From JBMNFI01 sp050949225 (GTDB lineage: Bacteria; Bacillota; Dehalobacteriia; UBA4068), in contig JBMNFI010000001.1 of NCBI GenBank assembly GCA_050949225.1, positions 372,001 through 436,000 of the forward strand: a stretch of 64,000 nucleotides of DNA, in the 5' to 3' direction. Of this stretch, positions 44,641-52,984 are shown piece after piece (position 1 is the first letter of the stretch; the number at the start of each line of letters is the position of its first letter). The position numbers were made by a program, and so were the translations under genes. The notes beneath the pieces are model-generated. The model was not told where the DNA came from. It did not search any database and was given only the letters and a program-made list of their open reading frames with translations.

Positions 44641-45603
44641 CTAGCCCTCCTTTAAAACTTTTCCGACGGCCGCCACCAAAATTTCCTTGGCTTCAGCTAA
44701 AGAGGTATTAATCGTGCAACCGGCAGCCTTGGCATGACCGCCGCCGCCGCAGGAAGCCGCCAGATCATCAACGCTGTAACCCTCACGGCAGCGCATGCTG
44801 ACCTTAATGCCCTCGAGCCGCTCCTCCAGAAAAAAACCAAACTTGACACCTTCAATCATCAGAGCATTGCCGACCACATTACCGCAATCATTTTCCATGG
44901 CCTGCACCGCTTTTTTGGTCGCCAAATCAACTGATAAAAGACAAAGCCGTCCCTCATGAAAAAGCTCCAAACCTGTCAAAGCCGCCGCAATAATTTTAGT
45001 GTTGGCCAAACTGCGCCGCTCAAACAAATTAATCCTTACCAGCTGCAAATCTACATCATAATCTATTAAATCTGCCGCCGCCTCAAAAGTCGCCTTATTC
45101 GTATTGGAAAAACGAAAACAGCCGGTATCCGCCACAATTCCACTGTACAATAAAAGTGCGATCTCAGTGGTCAAAGGCTGTCGGGCGGTCTTAATAATCT
45201 GATAGACTAGAAGTGCCGCCGCACTACTGTGCGGATCCAGCACCAGCACATCTGCCTTGACGTTTTGACCTCGATGATGGTCAATCACATATAAAGGTTT
45301 GTCCGCATAAATATCCAGCCAACCGGTAGAAGCACGGCTTGACTCATGGCAATCCACCAGTAAAACAGCATCAACCTCTGCATTCAAATCCTGCGGTTTT
45401 TTGATCAGCTCACAGCCGGGCAAATAGCGTAAATTAAAATTAATATCATCCTCTAAAACCAGCTGCCAACCCTTTTTCTGACCATCAAAAGCTTGATAAA
45501 GGGCAAGCATCGCAGAAACACAGTCGGCATCCGGGGTCAAATGCCCCGTCACTAAAATCCTTTGTCCTGCCAAGGCTTGGATAATTTCTTGATATTTATT
45601 CAT
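44641..45603 (-). CDS. nrnA: DHH/DHHA1 phosphoesterase (NrnA, oligoribonuclease/pAp phosphatase)
   Basis: 320 residues from the ATG at 45603 (GGGAAG five bases before), overlapping the rbfA stop by eight bases. The DHH domain has GHLTPDADCVSAMLAL, LLVDCHESSR and YVIDHHRGQN; the DHHA1 domain ends with AASCGGGGHAKAAGC. It degrades 2-5-mer oligoribonucleotides to mononucleotides and dephosphorylates pAp; some members also clear linear cyclic-dinucleotide products, relevant to the CdaA pathway in this window. Confidence 0.95.
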   Translation of the reverse strand: MNKYQEIIQALAGQRILVTGHLTPDADCVSAMLALYQAFDGQKKGWQLVLEDDINFNLRYLPGCELIKKPQDLNAEVDAVLLVDCHESSRASTGWLDIYADKPLYVIDHHRGQNVKADVLVLDPHSSAAALLVYQIIKTARQPLTTEIALLLYSGIVADTGCFRFSNTNKATFEAAADLIDYDVDLQLVRINLFERRSLANTKIIAAALTGLELFHEGRLCLLSVDLATKKAVQAMENDCGNVVGNALMIEGVKFGFFLEERLEGIKVSMRCREGYSVDDLAASCGGGGHAKAAGCTINTSLAEAKEILVAAVGKVLKEG

Positions 45604-45979
45604 AGATCTTCCCACTGTTGTTTTTATGTGCTGATTCATCAGCTTTAATTTGTTTGTCGATCACCTGAGAAATATAAATGGCGTATTCGGTAGAGCTGTC
45701 CAAGAAAAAGAATAATTCCGGCACCACACGAGCCTTCAAACGCTGCCCCAAAAGCTTACGAATAAAGCCCTTGGCACTTTCTAAGGCCTTCATCACCTCA
45801 GCCGGCTGAAAGCCGTTAAGACTGCTCAGATAAATGCGAGCGGAACAGCCATCCGGTGCAGCCTCTACATTGAGCACAGAAACCAGCTCTAAGCGGGGAT
45901 CACGCACTTCTTGTGACAATATACCGGCCACTTCTTTATGAATTTCACCAGCCAAACGACTAGATTTATGAGATGCCAT
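45596..45979 (-). CDS. rbfA: 30S ribosome-binding factor A
   Basis: 127 residues of the RbfA KH-like fold: RLAGEIHKEVAGILSQEVRD, RLELVSVLNVEAAPDGCSARIY and the helix ESAKGFIRKLLGQRLKARVV then PELFFFLDSSTEYAIYI. It assists late 16S rRNA maturation. It starts 27 bases after infB and overlaps nrnA. Confidence 0.97.
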   Translation of the reverse strand: MASHKSSRLAGEIHKEVAGILSQEVRDPRLELVSVLNVEAAPDGCSARIYLSSLNGFQPAEVMKALESAKGFIRKLLGQRLKARVVPELFFFLDSSTEYAIYISQVIDKQIKADESAHKNNSGKIYE

Positions 45980-46006
45980 AGCTCCTCCTTATATAAACTC
46001 TTTTTT

Positions 46007-48850
46007 CTATAATTCTCTTTCTATTTCTTCCATGACAAAGATCTCCATCTGATCCCCTTCACGAACATCCTGATAATCTTTAACCCCAATACCGCATTCA
46101 AAACCGGCCAAAACTTCTTTGGCATCATCTTTAAAGCGGCGCAAACTATCAATCGAGCTTTCGGCAATCACAATACTGTCACGAATAATGCGGACAGAAG
46201 AATCCCTGGTCACTTTACCGTCTGTCACATAACAGCCGGCCACTAAACCGATTTTAGGAACCTTAAATACCTGGCGAACTTCCACATGTCCAATAATTTG
46301 CTCCTTAAATTCCGGTTCCAAAAGACCGCTCATCGCTTTTTTAACATTTTCAATGGCATCATAAATGACACGATAAAGCCTGATATCAACAGATTCTGCC
46401 TCGGCGATTTTTCTGGCATTAGCATCCGGACGCACGTTGAAACCAATAATAATGGCATCGGAAGCACTGGCTAACATGACATCGGATTCCTTGATGCCGC
46501 CCACACCGGAGTGAATAACATTGACTTTGACCTCCTCGGTATCAAGCTTTTTCAAAGATTGCTTCAAAGCCTCAATGGAACCCTGCACATCACCTTTAAT
46601 AATAATATTAAGCTCTTTAATTTCCCCTTCTTCAATACGTTTAAAGAGGTCATCCAAACTGACACGGGAGGATTTGCGAAGCTCCTCCTCACGTTTTTTA
46701 AGCTGCTGTTTATAAGCCACCAAACGAGCATCTTTATCATCTTTAACAGCAATAAAGATCTCTCCGGCTTCCGGCACTTCGGAAAAGCCCAAAACCTCAA
46801 TCGGCACTGAAGGACCGGCATTTTTAACAGAGCGCCCCTTGTAGTCAAACATAGCTCTTACTTTACCAAAACAAGCACCGGCAATTAAGCTGTCACCAAT
46901 TTTTAAAGTACCCTTTTGTACTAATAAGGTTGCCACAGGACCGCGTGCTTTATCCAACTGTGCTTCAACCACGGTGCCGCGCGCCTGCCGATGGGGATTA
47001 GCCTTAAGCTCGGCCACTTCCGCCACCAAAAGAATCATTTCCAAAAGACCATCGATCCCTTGACCGGCTTTTGCCGAAACCGGCACCATCATCACCTCGC
47101 CGCCCCATTCCTCAGGCACCAAGCCATGCTCCATCAGCTCTTGCTTAACTCGTTCAGGATTAGCGGTCGGCTTATCTATTTTATTAATCGCCACAATAAT
47201 CGGCACTTTGGCCGCTTTAGAGTGGTTGATAGCCTCGATAGTTTGCGGCATCACTCCGTCATCGGCGGCCACCACTAAAATCGAAATATCCGTCAGCTGG
47301 GCCCCTCTGGCACGCATCGAAGTAAAAGCTTCATGCCCCGGGGTGTCCAAAAAGGTGATTTTTTTACCACCGGCTTCCACCTGATAAGCCCCAATATGCT
47401 GGGTAATTCCGCCGGCCTCTGTAGCGATAACATCCGTTTTACGGATAGCGTCCAAAAGTGAAGTCTTACCATGGTCAACATGACCCATCACTGTGACAAT
47501 CGGCGGTCTTTCCTGCAGCATACGTTCATCATCCTGGATATCTTCCATGATTTCTACAGTTTTATCAATTTCCACTTCCACCGTAATACCAAAATCATCA
47601 GCCACCAAAATAGCCGTATCGGCATCCAACTCCTGATTAATCGTGGCCATTATGCCCATTTCTAGAAGTTTTTTAATCACTTCGGCAGCGGTTTTACCCA
47701 TATTTTTAGCTAATTCGCCCAAGATCACAGTTTCACCAATAATAATTTTTTTGGGCACAACTGCCGGCATTTCTTTTTTCTGCTCTTTTTTATGCTGTCT
47801 GCCTTTACGTCCTTTAGGCTGCTGAAAACGGTTTTTCCGACGAGCCTCTTCTTCATGCTTGCGTTCATGAATAATATCTTTGACAAACACTTTTTTCTCC
47901 GGACGATAGTTAGCGCTGGGCTTTTCCATTACAGGAGTGTATTTCATGTCGCCATCAAGGGGTTTTTTGCTGCGATCATCCTTTTTATCGGATCTGTGAG
48001 TGCCTTGAGCACCCCTGTCACGTTTAAAATCCTTACGTTTTTTAACGCTTTCACTGTCCCGGCGCTCTTTGGTATCTTTGTGCTCTTTGGTATCTTTGCG
48101 TTCTTTAGTATCCTTGCGCCCTCTAGTGTCTTGGCGCTCTTTGGTGCCCTTATGATCTTTAGTCTGATCTTGAGAAAAACGCTTGTCAGATTTTTTATCT
48201 TTAGTTAAAGAAGCTGGAGCAGCTGCAGGCGTGACTGTTTTTTCTGCCTGCAAAGCGGTAGGAGTAACCGATTTAGCATCTGGTTTAGCATCTGGTTTAG
48301 CATCTGGTTCAACAGCGGGCTGAGCTGCTGTTGCGGGTCGATCCGTTGTTTTAGGTTGATCCTCTTTTTTAACCGTCAAAGAGAGATCTTCCTCGACCGG
48401 CGCCGCTTTAACATCGGGAGCTGCCGACTTTTGAGGCTCAGCAATAAAATCCGCCTCTTGTTTAACGGGTTTTGCTGTCGCTTCCGGTTTTGTCCGCACC
48501 TCAGGCTCAGAAACAGGCGGCTGCGTTTTTTCCTCCGGCACAGCTGTTGCAGCTGCTGCGGTTTGCTCCGCCTCTTTTTCCTGAACCTCTTCTGCGGGCC
48601 GCTCTGATGCTTCTTGTTCCGTCTGCTCTGCCACGATGGCTCTGGGAATACGCTTGACCTGCGGCACAAAACCACCGGCCTTTTTACCGGAACCGGCAGC
48701 CATGCCATCACGCACAGCCTCGGCATTTTTTTCATCGATGGCATTCATATGGCTTTTCACCTCTACACCCATCTTGGCCAGTCTTTTTATAATTTCCTTG
48801 CTCTCAACATTAAGCTCTTTTGCCAGCTCATATACTTTAATTTTTGCCAA
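46007..48850 (-). CDS. infB: Translation initiation factor IF-2
   Basis: 947 residues from the TTG at 48850 (GGAG nine bases before), giving the standard start MAKIKVYELAKELNVESKEI. After the first IF2N domain comes a long low-complexity linker (about residues 80-340) with Pro/Ala/Glu runs and charged KDTKER-type repeats. A second IF2N region (about 365-420) and the GTPase follow: GHVDHGKTSLLDAIRKTDV, DTPGHEAFTSMRARG, NKID. The C-terminal domains bind fMet-tRNA. The linker is encoded partly by tandem 12-bp DNA repeats at 48273-48308 and so may vary in length between strains. Confidence 0.98.
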   Translation of the reverse strand: MAKIKVYELAKELNVESKEIIKRLAKMGVEVKSHMNAIDEKNAEAVRDGMAAGSGKKAGGFVPQVKRIPRAIVAEQTEQEASERPAEEVQEKEAEQTAAAATAVPEEKTQPPVSEPEVRTKPEATAKPVKQEADFIAEPQKSAAPDVKAAPVEEDLSLTVKKEDQPKTTDRPATAAQPAVEPDAKPDAKPDAKSVTPTALQAEKTVTPAAAPASLTKDKKSDKRFSQDQTKDHKGTKERQDTRGRKDTKERKDTKEHKDTKERRDSESVKKRKDFKRDRGAQGTHRSDKKDDRSKKPLDGDMKYTPVMEKPSANYRPEKKVFVKDIIHERKHEEEARRKNRFQQPKGRKGRQHKKEQKKEMPAVVPKKIIIGETVILGELAKNMGKTAAEVIKKLLEMGIMATINQELDADTAILVADDFGITVEVEIDKTVEIMEDIQDDERMLQERPPIVTVMGHVDHGKTSLLDAIRKTDVIATEAGGITQHIGAYQVEAGGKKITFLDTPGHEAFTSMRARGAQLTDISILVVAADDGVMPQTIEAINHSKAAKVPIIVAINKIDKPTANPERVKQELMEHGLVPEEWGGEVMMVPVSAKAGQGIDGLLEMILLVAEVAELKANPHRQARGTVVEAQLDKARGPVATLLVQKGTLKIGDSLIAGACFGKVRAMFDYKGRSVKNAGPSVPIEVLGFSEVPEAGEIFIAVKDDKDARLVAYKQQLKKREEELRKSSRVSLDDLFKRIEEGEIKELNIIIKGDVQGSIEALKQSLKKLDTEEVKVNVIHSGVGGIKESDVMLASASDAIIIGFNVRPDANARKIAEAESVDIRLYRVIYDAIENVKKAMSGLLEPEFKEQIIGHVEVRQVFKVPKIGLVAGCYVTDGKVTRDSSVRIIRDSIVIAESSIDSLRRFKDDAKEVLAGFECGIGVKDYQDVREGDQMEIFVMEEIEREL

Positions 48851-48928
48851 AATCCAACACTCCATTCTCAAATACCTTGCCTAAAAATCTTGATATTATT
48901 TATTAATTACTCCCCTGTTAATAATGAC

Positions 48929-49243
48929 TTAATCTAATAATGACTTAATCGCTTTTGCAAAACCCTCGTCTAAAACCGCCAGCGCACCTCGTGGAGATTT
49001 ACCAACCGCATAACCCAAAACAGCTTTGCTTTGCCACTCATAAAGACCTCCCTTGGGACAACTTGCTTGAAATTGCTTTTTGATCTGTTCGGCCGCATCT
49101 TTTGCCACCAATAATAACTTGGACTGCCCTTTTTCCACTGCCTTAAATGCCGGATTATCACCGGCGGCAATTTTGCCGGCCCGCTGCGCCAGACCCAAAT
49201 AATTGGCCAGCTTCTTATCCCGGGCGGACAAATCACTTAACAT
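48929..49243 (-). CDS. ylxQ: L7Ae-family RNA-binding protein (YlxQ)
   Basis: 104 residues. The L7Ae/L30e fold is indicated by NYLGLAQRAGKIAAGDNPAF, KLLLVAKDAAEQIKKQFQAS and GYAVGKSPRGALAVLDEGFA. It binds kink-turn type RNA and is found in the nusA-infB operon of Bacillota. Its start overlaps the ylxR end by 11 bases. Confidence 0.93.
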   Translation of the reverse strand: MLSDLSARDKKLANYLGLAQRAGKIAAGDNPAFKAVEKGQSKLLLVAKDAAEQIKKQFQASCPKGGLYEWQSKAVLGYAVGKSPRGALAVLDEGFAKAIKSLLD

Positions 49244-49517
49244 CTTCAGCCTCCTCTTTGGTTAAAAAGGATTCCAACTGCTGCAAAATATCTGCGCTGA
49301 TTTTACCTTTAAAGCTTCTTTCTAAAGAATGTTTTTTGACAGCTTGCTGTAAACAGGCAACATCATGACATAAATAAGCGCCACGACCGGCAAGTTTACC
49401 AGTTTGATCAAGAATAATTTGCCCTTCTGCTGTCCTGACCAAACGGATCAAATCTTTTTTATCTTTAAATTCCCGACAGCCAACACACATACGCTGAGGT
49501 TTAGTTTTTTTCACCAT
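49233..49517 (-). CDS. ylxR: YlxR family nucleic-acid-binding protein (RnpM-type)
   Basis: 94 residues with the DUF448 motif RMCVGCREFKDKKDLIRLVR followed by LAGRGAYLCHDVACLQQAVK. Family members (RnpM in Bacillus) bind RNA and have been linked to control of RNase P. It starts three bases after nusA and overlaps ylxQ, the classical order. Confidence 0.94.
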   Translation of the reverse strand: MVKKTKPQRMCVGCREFKDKKDLIRLVRTAEGQIILDQTGKLAGRGAYLCHDVACLQQAVKKHSLERSFKGKISADILQQLESFLTKEEAEDVK

Positions 49518-49520
49518 GAT

Positions 49521-50672
49521 TTATTCACTTTCTGTCGCTTCGGATACAGTTCCTGCCGGTTCAAGTATTTCTTCCTCTGTAGCAGCTATAATAGCGGTTT
49601 CGGCGACTTCAGAATCTTCATAATCGAGTAAACCGGCCTCCTCTGCTTGTGTTTCGCTTTTGATATCAATTTTCCAACCGGTCAAACGCGCCGCTAAACG
49701 GGCATTTTGCCCTTCCTTGCCGATCGCCAAAGATAGTTGATAATCAGGCACAATCACCTGCGCAAATTTACTGTCGGCATCAATACCCACAGAAACGACT
49801 TTGGCCGGTGATAAAGCGCCGCTGACAAAATTGACCGGATTTTCATCCCAAGGCACAACTTCAATTTTTTCACCGGACAGCTCATTCACAATTGCCTGCA
49901 CTCTCATGCCTTTCGAGCCAACACAGGCACCTACCGGATCAACATTATCATTGTTGCTGTAGACAGCAACTTTAGAACGCTGTCCCGGCTCTCTGGCGAC
50001 GGACTTGATCTCCACCGTTCCATCACTGATCTCCGGAACTTCCAATTCAAACAATCTTTTTAACAGGCCGGGGTGCGTCCGAGAAACCATCACCTGTGGT
50101 CCTTTAGTCGTTTTGCGAACATCCAATAAATAAACCTTAAGTCTCATGCCATTACTATATCTTTCACCGGGAATCTGTTCTGCCGGCGCCAATAAAGCCT
50201 CTGATTTACCAAGATCAAGATAGATGTTTTTACTTTCCTGACGTAAAATAGTACCATTTAAGATATCATCTTTACGACCGGAAAACTGATCATAAACCAG
50301 ATTACGCTCGGCCTCCCTAATCCGCTGCACCACCACATGTTTTGCCGTCTGAGCGGCAATCCGTCCAAAAGACTTAGGTGTCACCTCAGATTCAAAAATA
50401 TCCCCCACTTCAAACGCCGGATCATATTGCCGCGCCTCGGTCAAAGATATTTCCAAACTTTCTTCTTCTACATCCTCTACCACTTCTTTACGGAAGAAGA
50501 CATGAATCTCACCATTATCTTTATTTATTTCTACTCTGACATTCTGAGAAGAGCCAAAATTCTTTTTATAAGCGGAAATCAAAGCCGCTTCGATAGCCTC
50601 AATCAGAACATCCATCTGGATGCCTTTCTCTTTTTCTAAATCTCGCAGAGCTTCAATAAATTCAGCATTCAT
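49521..50672 (-). CDS. nusA: Transcription termination/antitermination factor NusA
   Basis: 383 residues from the ATG at 50672; an in-frame ATG at 50684 is only three bases from GGAG. NTD binding RNA polymerase (NAEFIEALRDLEKEKGI), S1 domain (EVGDIFESEV), KH1 (DPVGACVGSKGMRVQAIVNE) and KH2 (YQLSLAIGKEGQNARLAARL) are followed by a short acidic tail instead of extra repeats. It promotes pausing and intrinsic termination. The terminator-like leader of this operon may allow autoregulation. Confidence 0.97.
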   Translation of the reverse strand: MNAEFIEALRDLEKEKGIQMDVLIEAIEAALISAYKKNFGSSQNVRVEINKDNGEIHVFFRKEVVEDVEEESLEISLTEARQYDPAFEVGDIFESEVTPKSFGRIAAQTAKHVVVQRIREAERNLVYDQFSGRKDDILNGTILRQESKNIYLDLGKSEALLAPAEQIPGERYSNGMRLKVYLLDVRKTTKGPQVMVSRTHPGLLKRLFELEVPEISDGTVEIKSVAREPGQRSKVAVYSNNDNVDPVGACVGSKGMRVQAIVNELSGEKIEVVPWDENPVNFVSGALSPAKVVSVGIDADSKFAQVIVPDYQLSLAIGKEGQNARLAARLTGWKIDIKSETQAEEAGLLDYEDSEVAETAIIAATEEEILEPAGTVSEATESE

Positions 50673-50708
50673 GCATACATACACTCCTTAAACTTCTATT
50701 ATTTATCC

Positions 50709-51191
50709 TCAAAACTTAACTACTAAAAAAGCTTTAGAAACTTTATCCAAAGGGAAAAGCTTTTCCCCATCATCGACTTTGAGCTTGATTTTCTCGTCTG
50801 TCAAACCCAGCAATTGACCCTGATAAACTTTTTTTCCTTCAAAGTTTTGGTATAAATTAAGCTGGACCTCCCGTCCGCTAAAACGGACAAAATCAGCAGG
50901 TTTTTTCAACGGGCGCTCTGCCCCCGGAGAAGAAACCTCTAAATAATAAGCATGCGGTATCGGATCCTTTTCATCCAAAACCTTTTCCACTGCCTCACTG
51001 ACCAGCTGGCAGCATTGATGATCAATCGGCTCATTGGGGCGGTCGATAAAAAGGCGCAAAAACCATTCGCTGCCCTCTTTGATATATTCCACATCCACCA
51101 GCTCAAGACCCATGTTTTCCACAAGAGGCTCTGCCAAATGAGTTACCAGATCAGCAACATTACTTGCTGTTTTTTTAGTCTTTTTAGTCAT
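50709..51191 (-). CDS. rimP: Ribosome maturation factor RimP
   Basis: 160 residues, two domains: AEPLVENMGLELVDVEYIKE with WFLRLFIDRPNEPIDHQCCQ, then YYLEVSSPGAERPLKKPADF and the C-terminal SH3-like part QGQLLGLTDEKIKLKVDDGE. It is needed for 30S assembly. The short lysine/threonine N terminus precedes the fold. AAGGAG lies five bases before the ATG. It is the first gene of the long minus-strand operon. Confidence 0.96.
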   Translation of the reverse strand: MTKKTKKTASNVADLVTHLAEPLVENMGLELVDVEYIKEGSEWFLRLFIDRPNEPIDHQCCQLVSEAVEKVLDEKDPIPHAYYLEVSSPGAERPLKKPADFVRFSGREVQLNLYQNFEGKKVYQGQLLGLTDEKIKLKVDDGEKLFPLDKVSKAFLVVKF

Positions 51192-51216
51192 TTATTCTCC
51201 TTAAATATCAAAACAA

Positions 51217-51239
51217 AAAGTGGGTTTTCGACCCACTTT
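51217..51239 (-). terminator. Terminator-like hairpin in the rimP-nusA operon leader (possible attenuator)
   Basis: On the minus strand AAAGTGGGT-CGAAA-ACCCACTTT is followed by TTGTTTTGATATTT. It lies about 25 bases after the predicted transcript start and just before the rimP ribosome site. It could also end the mocR transcript. Confidence 0.8.
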
Positions 51240-51268
51240 CCCCTTACACAACATGACATTCAATATAC

Positions 51269-51297
51269 ATTTTACCACATCAAAATATATTTAACAA
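51269..51297 (-). promoter_or_regulatory. Promoter of the rimP-nusA-infB operon
   Basis: TTGTTA (51292-51297) and TAAAAT (51269-51274), 17 bases apart on the minus strand. The -35 overlaps the last codons of the upstream MocR-type gene. Confidence 0.7.
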
Positions 51298-52676
51298 CCC
51301 TTTTTGAAAATTACTTCCATCGCCTGCACCGCCTGCGGTATTTTTGCCGCGGGGATATGTGAATAATTAATCACCAAAGCCGGCGGCAACTTGATATTGC
51401 TATAGCTGTAAGATGAAAGCACAGAAAATAAAATCCCGTGTTCTTTACCCCTTTTGACAATCTCCTGTTCCGAAAAATTGTTTTTTAAAAGCAAGAGAAA
51501 ATGCAAGCCGGCATTCTGCTCTTTAACAGTAATATCCTGAGAAAAACTACTGTTGGCAATGGCAGTCAACAAAAGATCACGTTTATCTTTATGAATTTTA
51601 CGCATGCGATTAAGATGCCGCCGAAAATTACCGCCGGCAATAAACCTGGCCAGCACATATTGCTCTAAAGCCGGCACTGTAGAGGAATAAAAGGAAAATT
51701 CCGCCTCATATTTTTCCATTAAAGAGGGAGGCAGAACCAAATAACTGATCCTCATGGAAGGCGCCAAAGTACGAGAAAAAGTATTCATGTAAATCACCCG
51801 GCCATGCTGATCAATACTCTGCAATCCGGAAATAGGGCGACCCACAAAACGAATTTCGCTGTCATAATCATCTTCGATAATATAGCGCTGCTCACCTGTT
51901 TGATTGGCCCACTGTAAAAGCTGCTGCCTTCTTTTAATCGGCATCACCACTCCCAAAGGATAATGATGCGAAGGGGTTACATAAGCCACCTCAGCCGGCG
52001 ATTTTTGCAGCTGGCTGATCTTCATTCCTTGATCATCAACATTAATATAAGAAATATGTGCCCCCGATTTACTATATATTTTGGCCGCTTTACCATAACC
52101 GGGGTTTTCCATGGCATAATTTTTCTTATCCAAAAGCTGATAAATAACTCCCAAAAGATATTCTGAACCGGCACCAATGACAATTTGCCGCGGCGAAACA
52201 TTCATATTGCGATAACGATATAAATAGCGAGCGATTTCCCGACGCAGCTCATACACGCCTTTATAGTCGATCTCAGAAAGCAGTTTGCTGTCATCCTCCG
52301 ATAAAACTTGCCGCATCAACTTGGCCCATGAATAATAAGGAAAACTCTGGGTGTCAGCGGACAAGGAACCAAAATCATAAAGATAATTTTCCTCTTCCTC
52401 CTGATCTTCAACAGGCAGCGGCACCTGCCGACCAATAGCGGCAATATCAGCCACAAAATAACCTCGCCTTTCCTGCGCAATGATATACCCTTCCGCCAAC
52501 AGCTGACTGTAAGCATTCATCACCGTCACCACGCTGATTTTACGCTCTTCCGCTAAATTGCGCTTAGAAGGTAATTTCTCCCCGGGCTGCCAATGTCCAT
52601 CCTCAATATCGGCCTTTAATTCCCGATAAAGCTGCTCATATAAAGGCAGATTAATCTCCCTTTTTTTTAAAGACAT
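51291..52676 (-). CDS. MocR-type GntR regulator with aminotransferase domain; PLP lysine replaced by Arg
   Basis: 461 residues from the ATG at 52676, nine bases after AGGAG. The N-terminal GntR winged helix (about 1-75) has LPLYEQLYRELKADIEDGHW and LPSKRNLAEERKISVVTVMN. The class-I aminotransferase domain follows, with IIEDDYDSEIRF and IGAGSEYLLG. At the position where PLP forms its aldimine, normally FSKTLAP, the sequence reads NTFSRTLAPSMRISYLV: CGT codes for Arg in place of Lys. It may bind PLP non-covalently or another ligand. It is divergent from the DUF255 gene with a palindromic site between them. Confidence 0.88.
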   Translation of the reverse strand: MSLKKREINLPLYEQLYRELKADIEDGHWQPGEKLPSKRNLAEERKISVVTVMNAYSQLLAEGYIIAQERRGYFVADIAAIGRQVPLPVEDQEEEENYLYDFGSLSADTQSFPYYSWAKLMRQVLSEDDSKLLSEIDYKGVYELRREIARYLYRYRNMNVSPRQIVIGAGSEYLLGVIYQLLDKKNYAMENPGYGKAAKIYSKSGAHISYINVDDQGMKISQLQKSPAEVAYVTPSHHYPLGVVMPIKRRQQLLQWANQTGEQRYIIEDDYDSEIRFVGRPISGLQSIDQHGRVIYMNTFSRTLAPSMRISYLVLPPSLMEKYEAEFSFYSSTVPALEQYVLARFIAGGNFRRHLNRMRKIHKDKRDLLLTAIANSSFSQDITVKEQNAGLHFLLLLKNNFSEQEIVKRGKEHGILFSVLSSYSYSNIKLPPALVINYSHIPAAKIPQAVQAMEVIFKKGC

Positions 52677-52919
52677 CGGCAATCACTCCTTTTTTTCTGG
52701 TACTATGGCTATGCTGTCTTAAGCAAGGTTCCTATCACCAGATCATTATACGCAAAAAAAATTCTCCTGTCAACAGCTGAAAAATCGGCCGCTGCTTCTT
52801 TTTTCGGGGATTGTCCTCGTCCTGATAGTATGGCATACTAAAAGATAATAGTCGGTCGCACCGCTTTTTTTCTGATATTTTTTTGCGAAAGTGACACAAT
52901 ATACAGATAAAATGGTTTT

Positions 52920-52940
52920 GACCTTGCTTACTGCAAGGTC
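52920..52940 (+). promoter_or_regulatory. Perfect inverted repeat in the mocR-DUF255 intergenic region
   Basis: GACCTTGC-TTACT-GCAAGGTC, 8-bp arms. A half-site-like GCAAGGTT occurs at 52723-52730, close to the mocR start. The 308-base gap also has a possible promoter (TTGCGA ... GATAAA, about 52883-52911) just before the repeat. Likely the regulator's operator. Confidence 0.6.
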
Positions 52941-52984
52941 GCTTAAAAGCTAATTCACACACTAATTTAAGGAGAAATAAGCAG

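Noticed and set aside
47792..48208. 138-codon plus-strand frame antisense to infB
   Set aside because: It mirrors the Lys/Arg/Glu-rich IF-2 linker and is a by-product of its codon repeats.
52735..52962. 75-codon minus-strand frame between mocR and the DUF255 gene
   Set aside because: It covers the promoter and operator region, is Lys/Arg/Cys-rich by composition and has no ribosome site.
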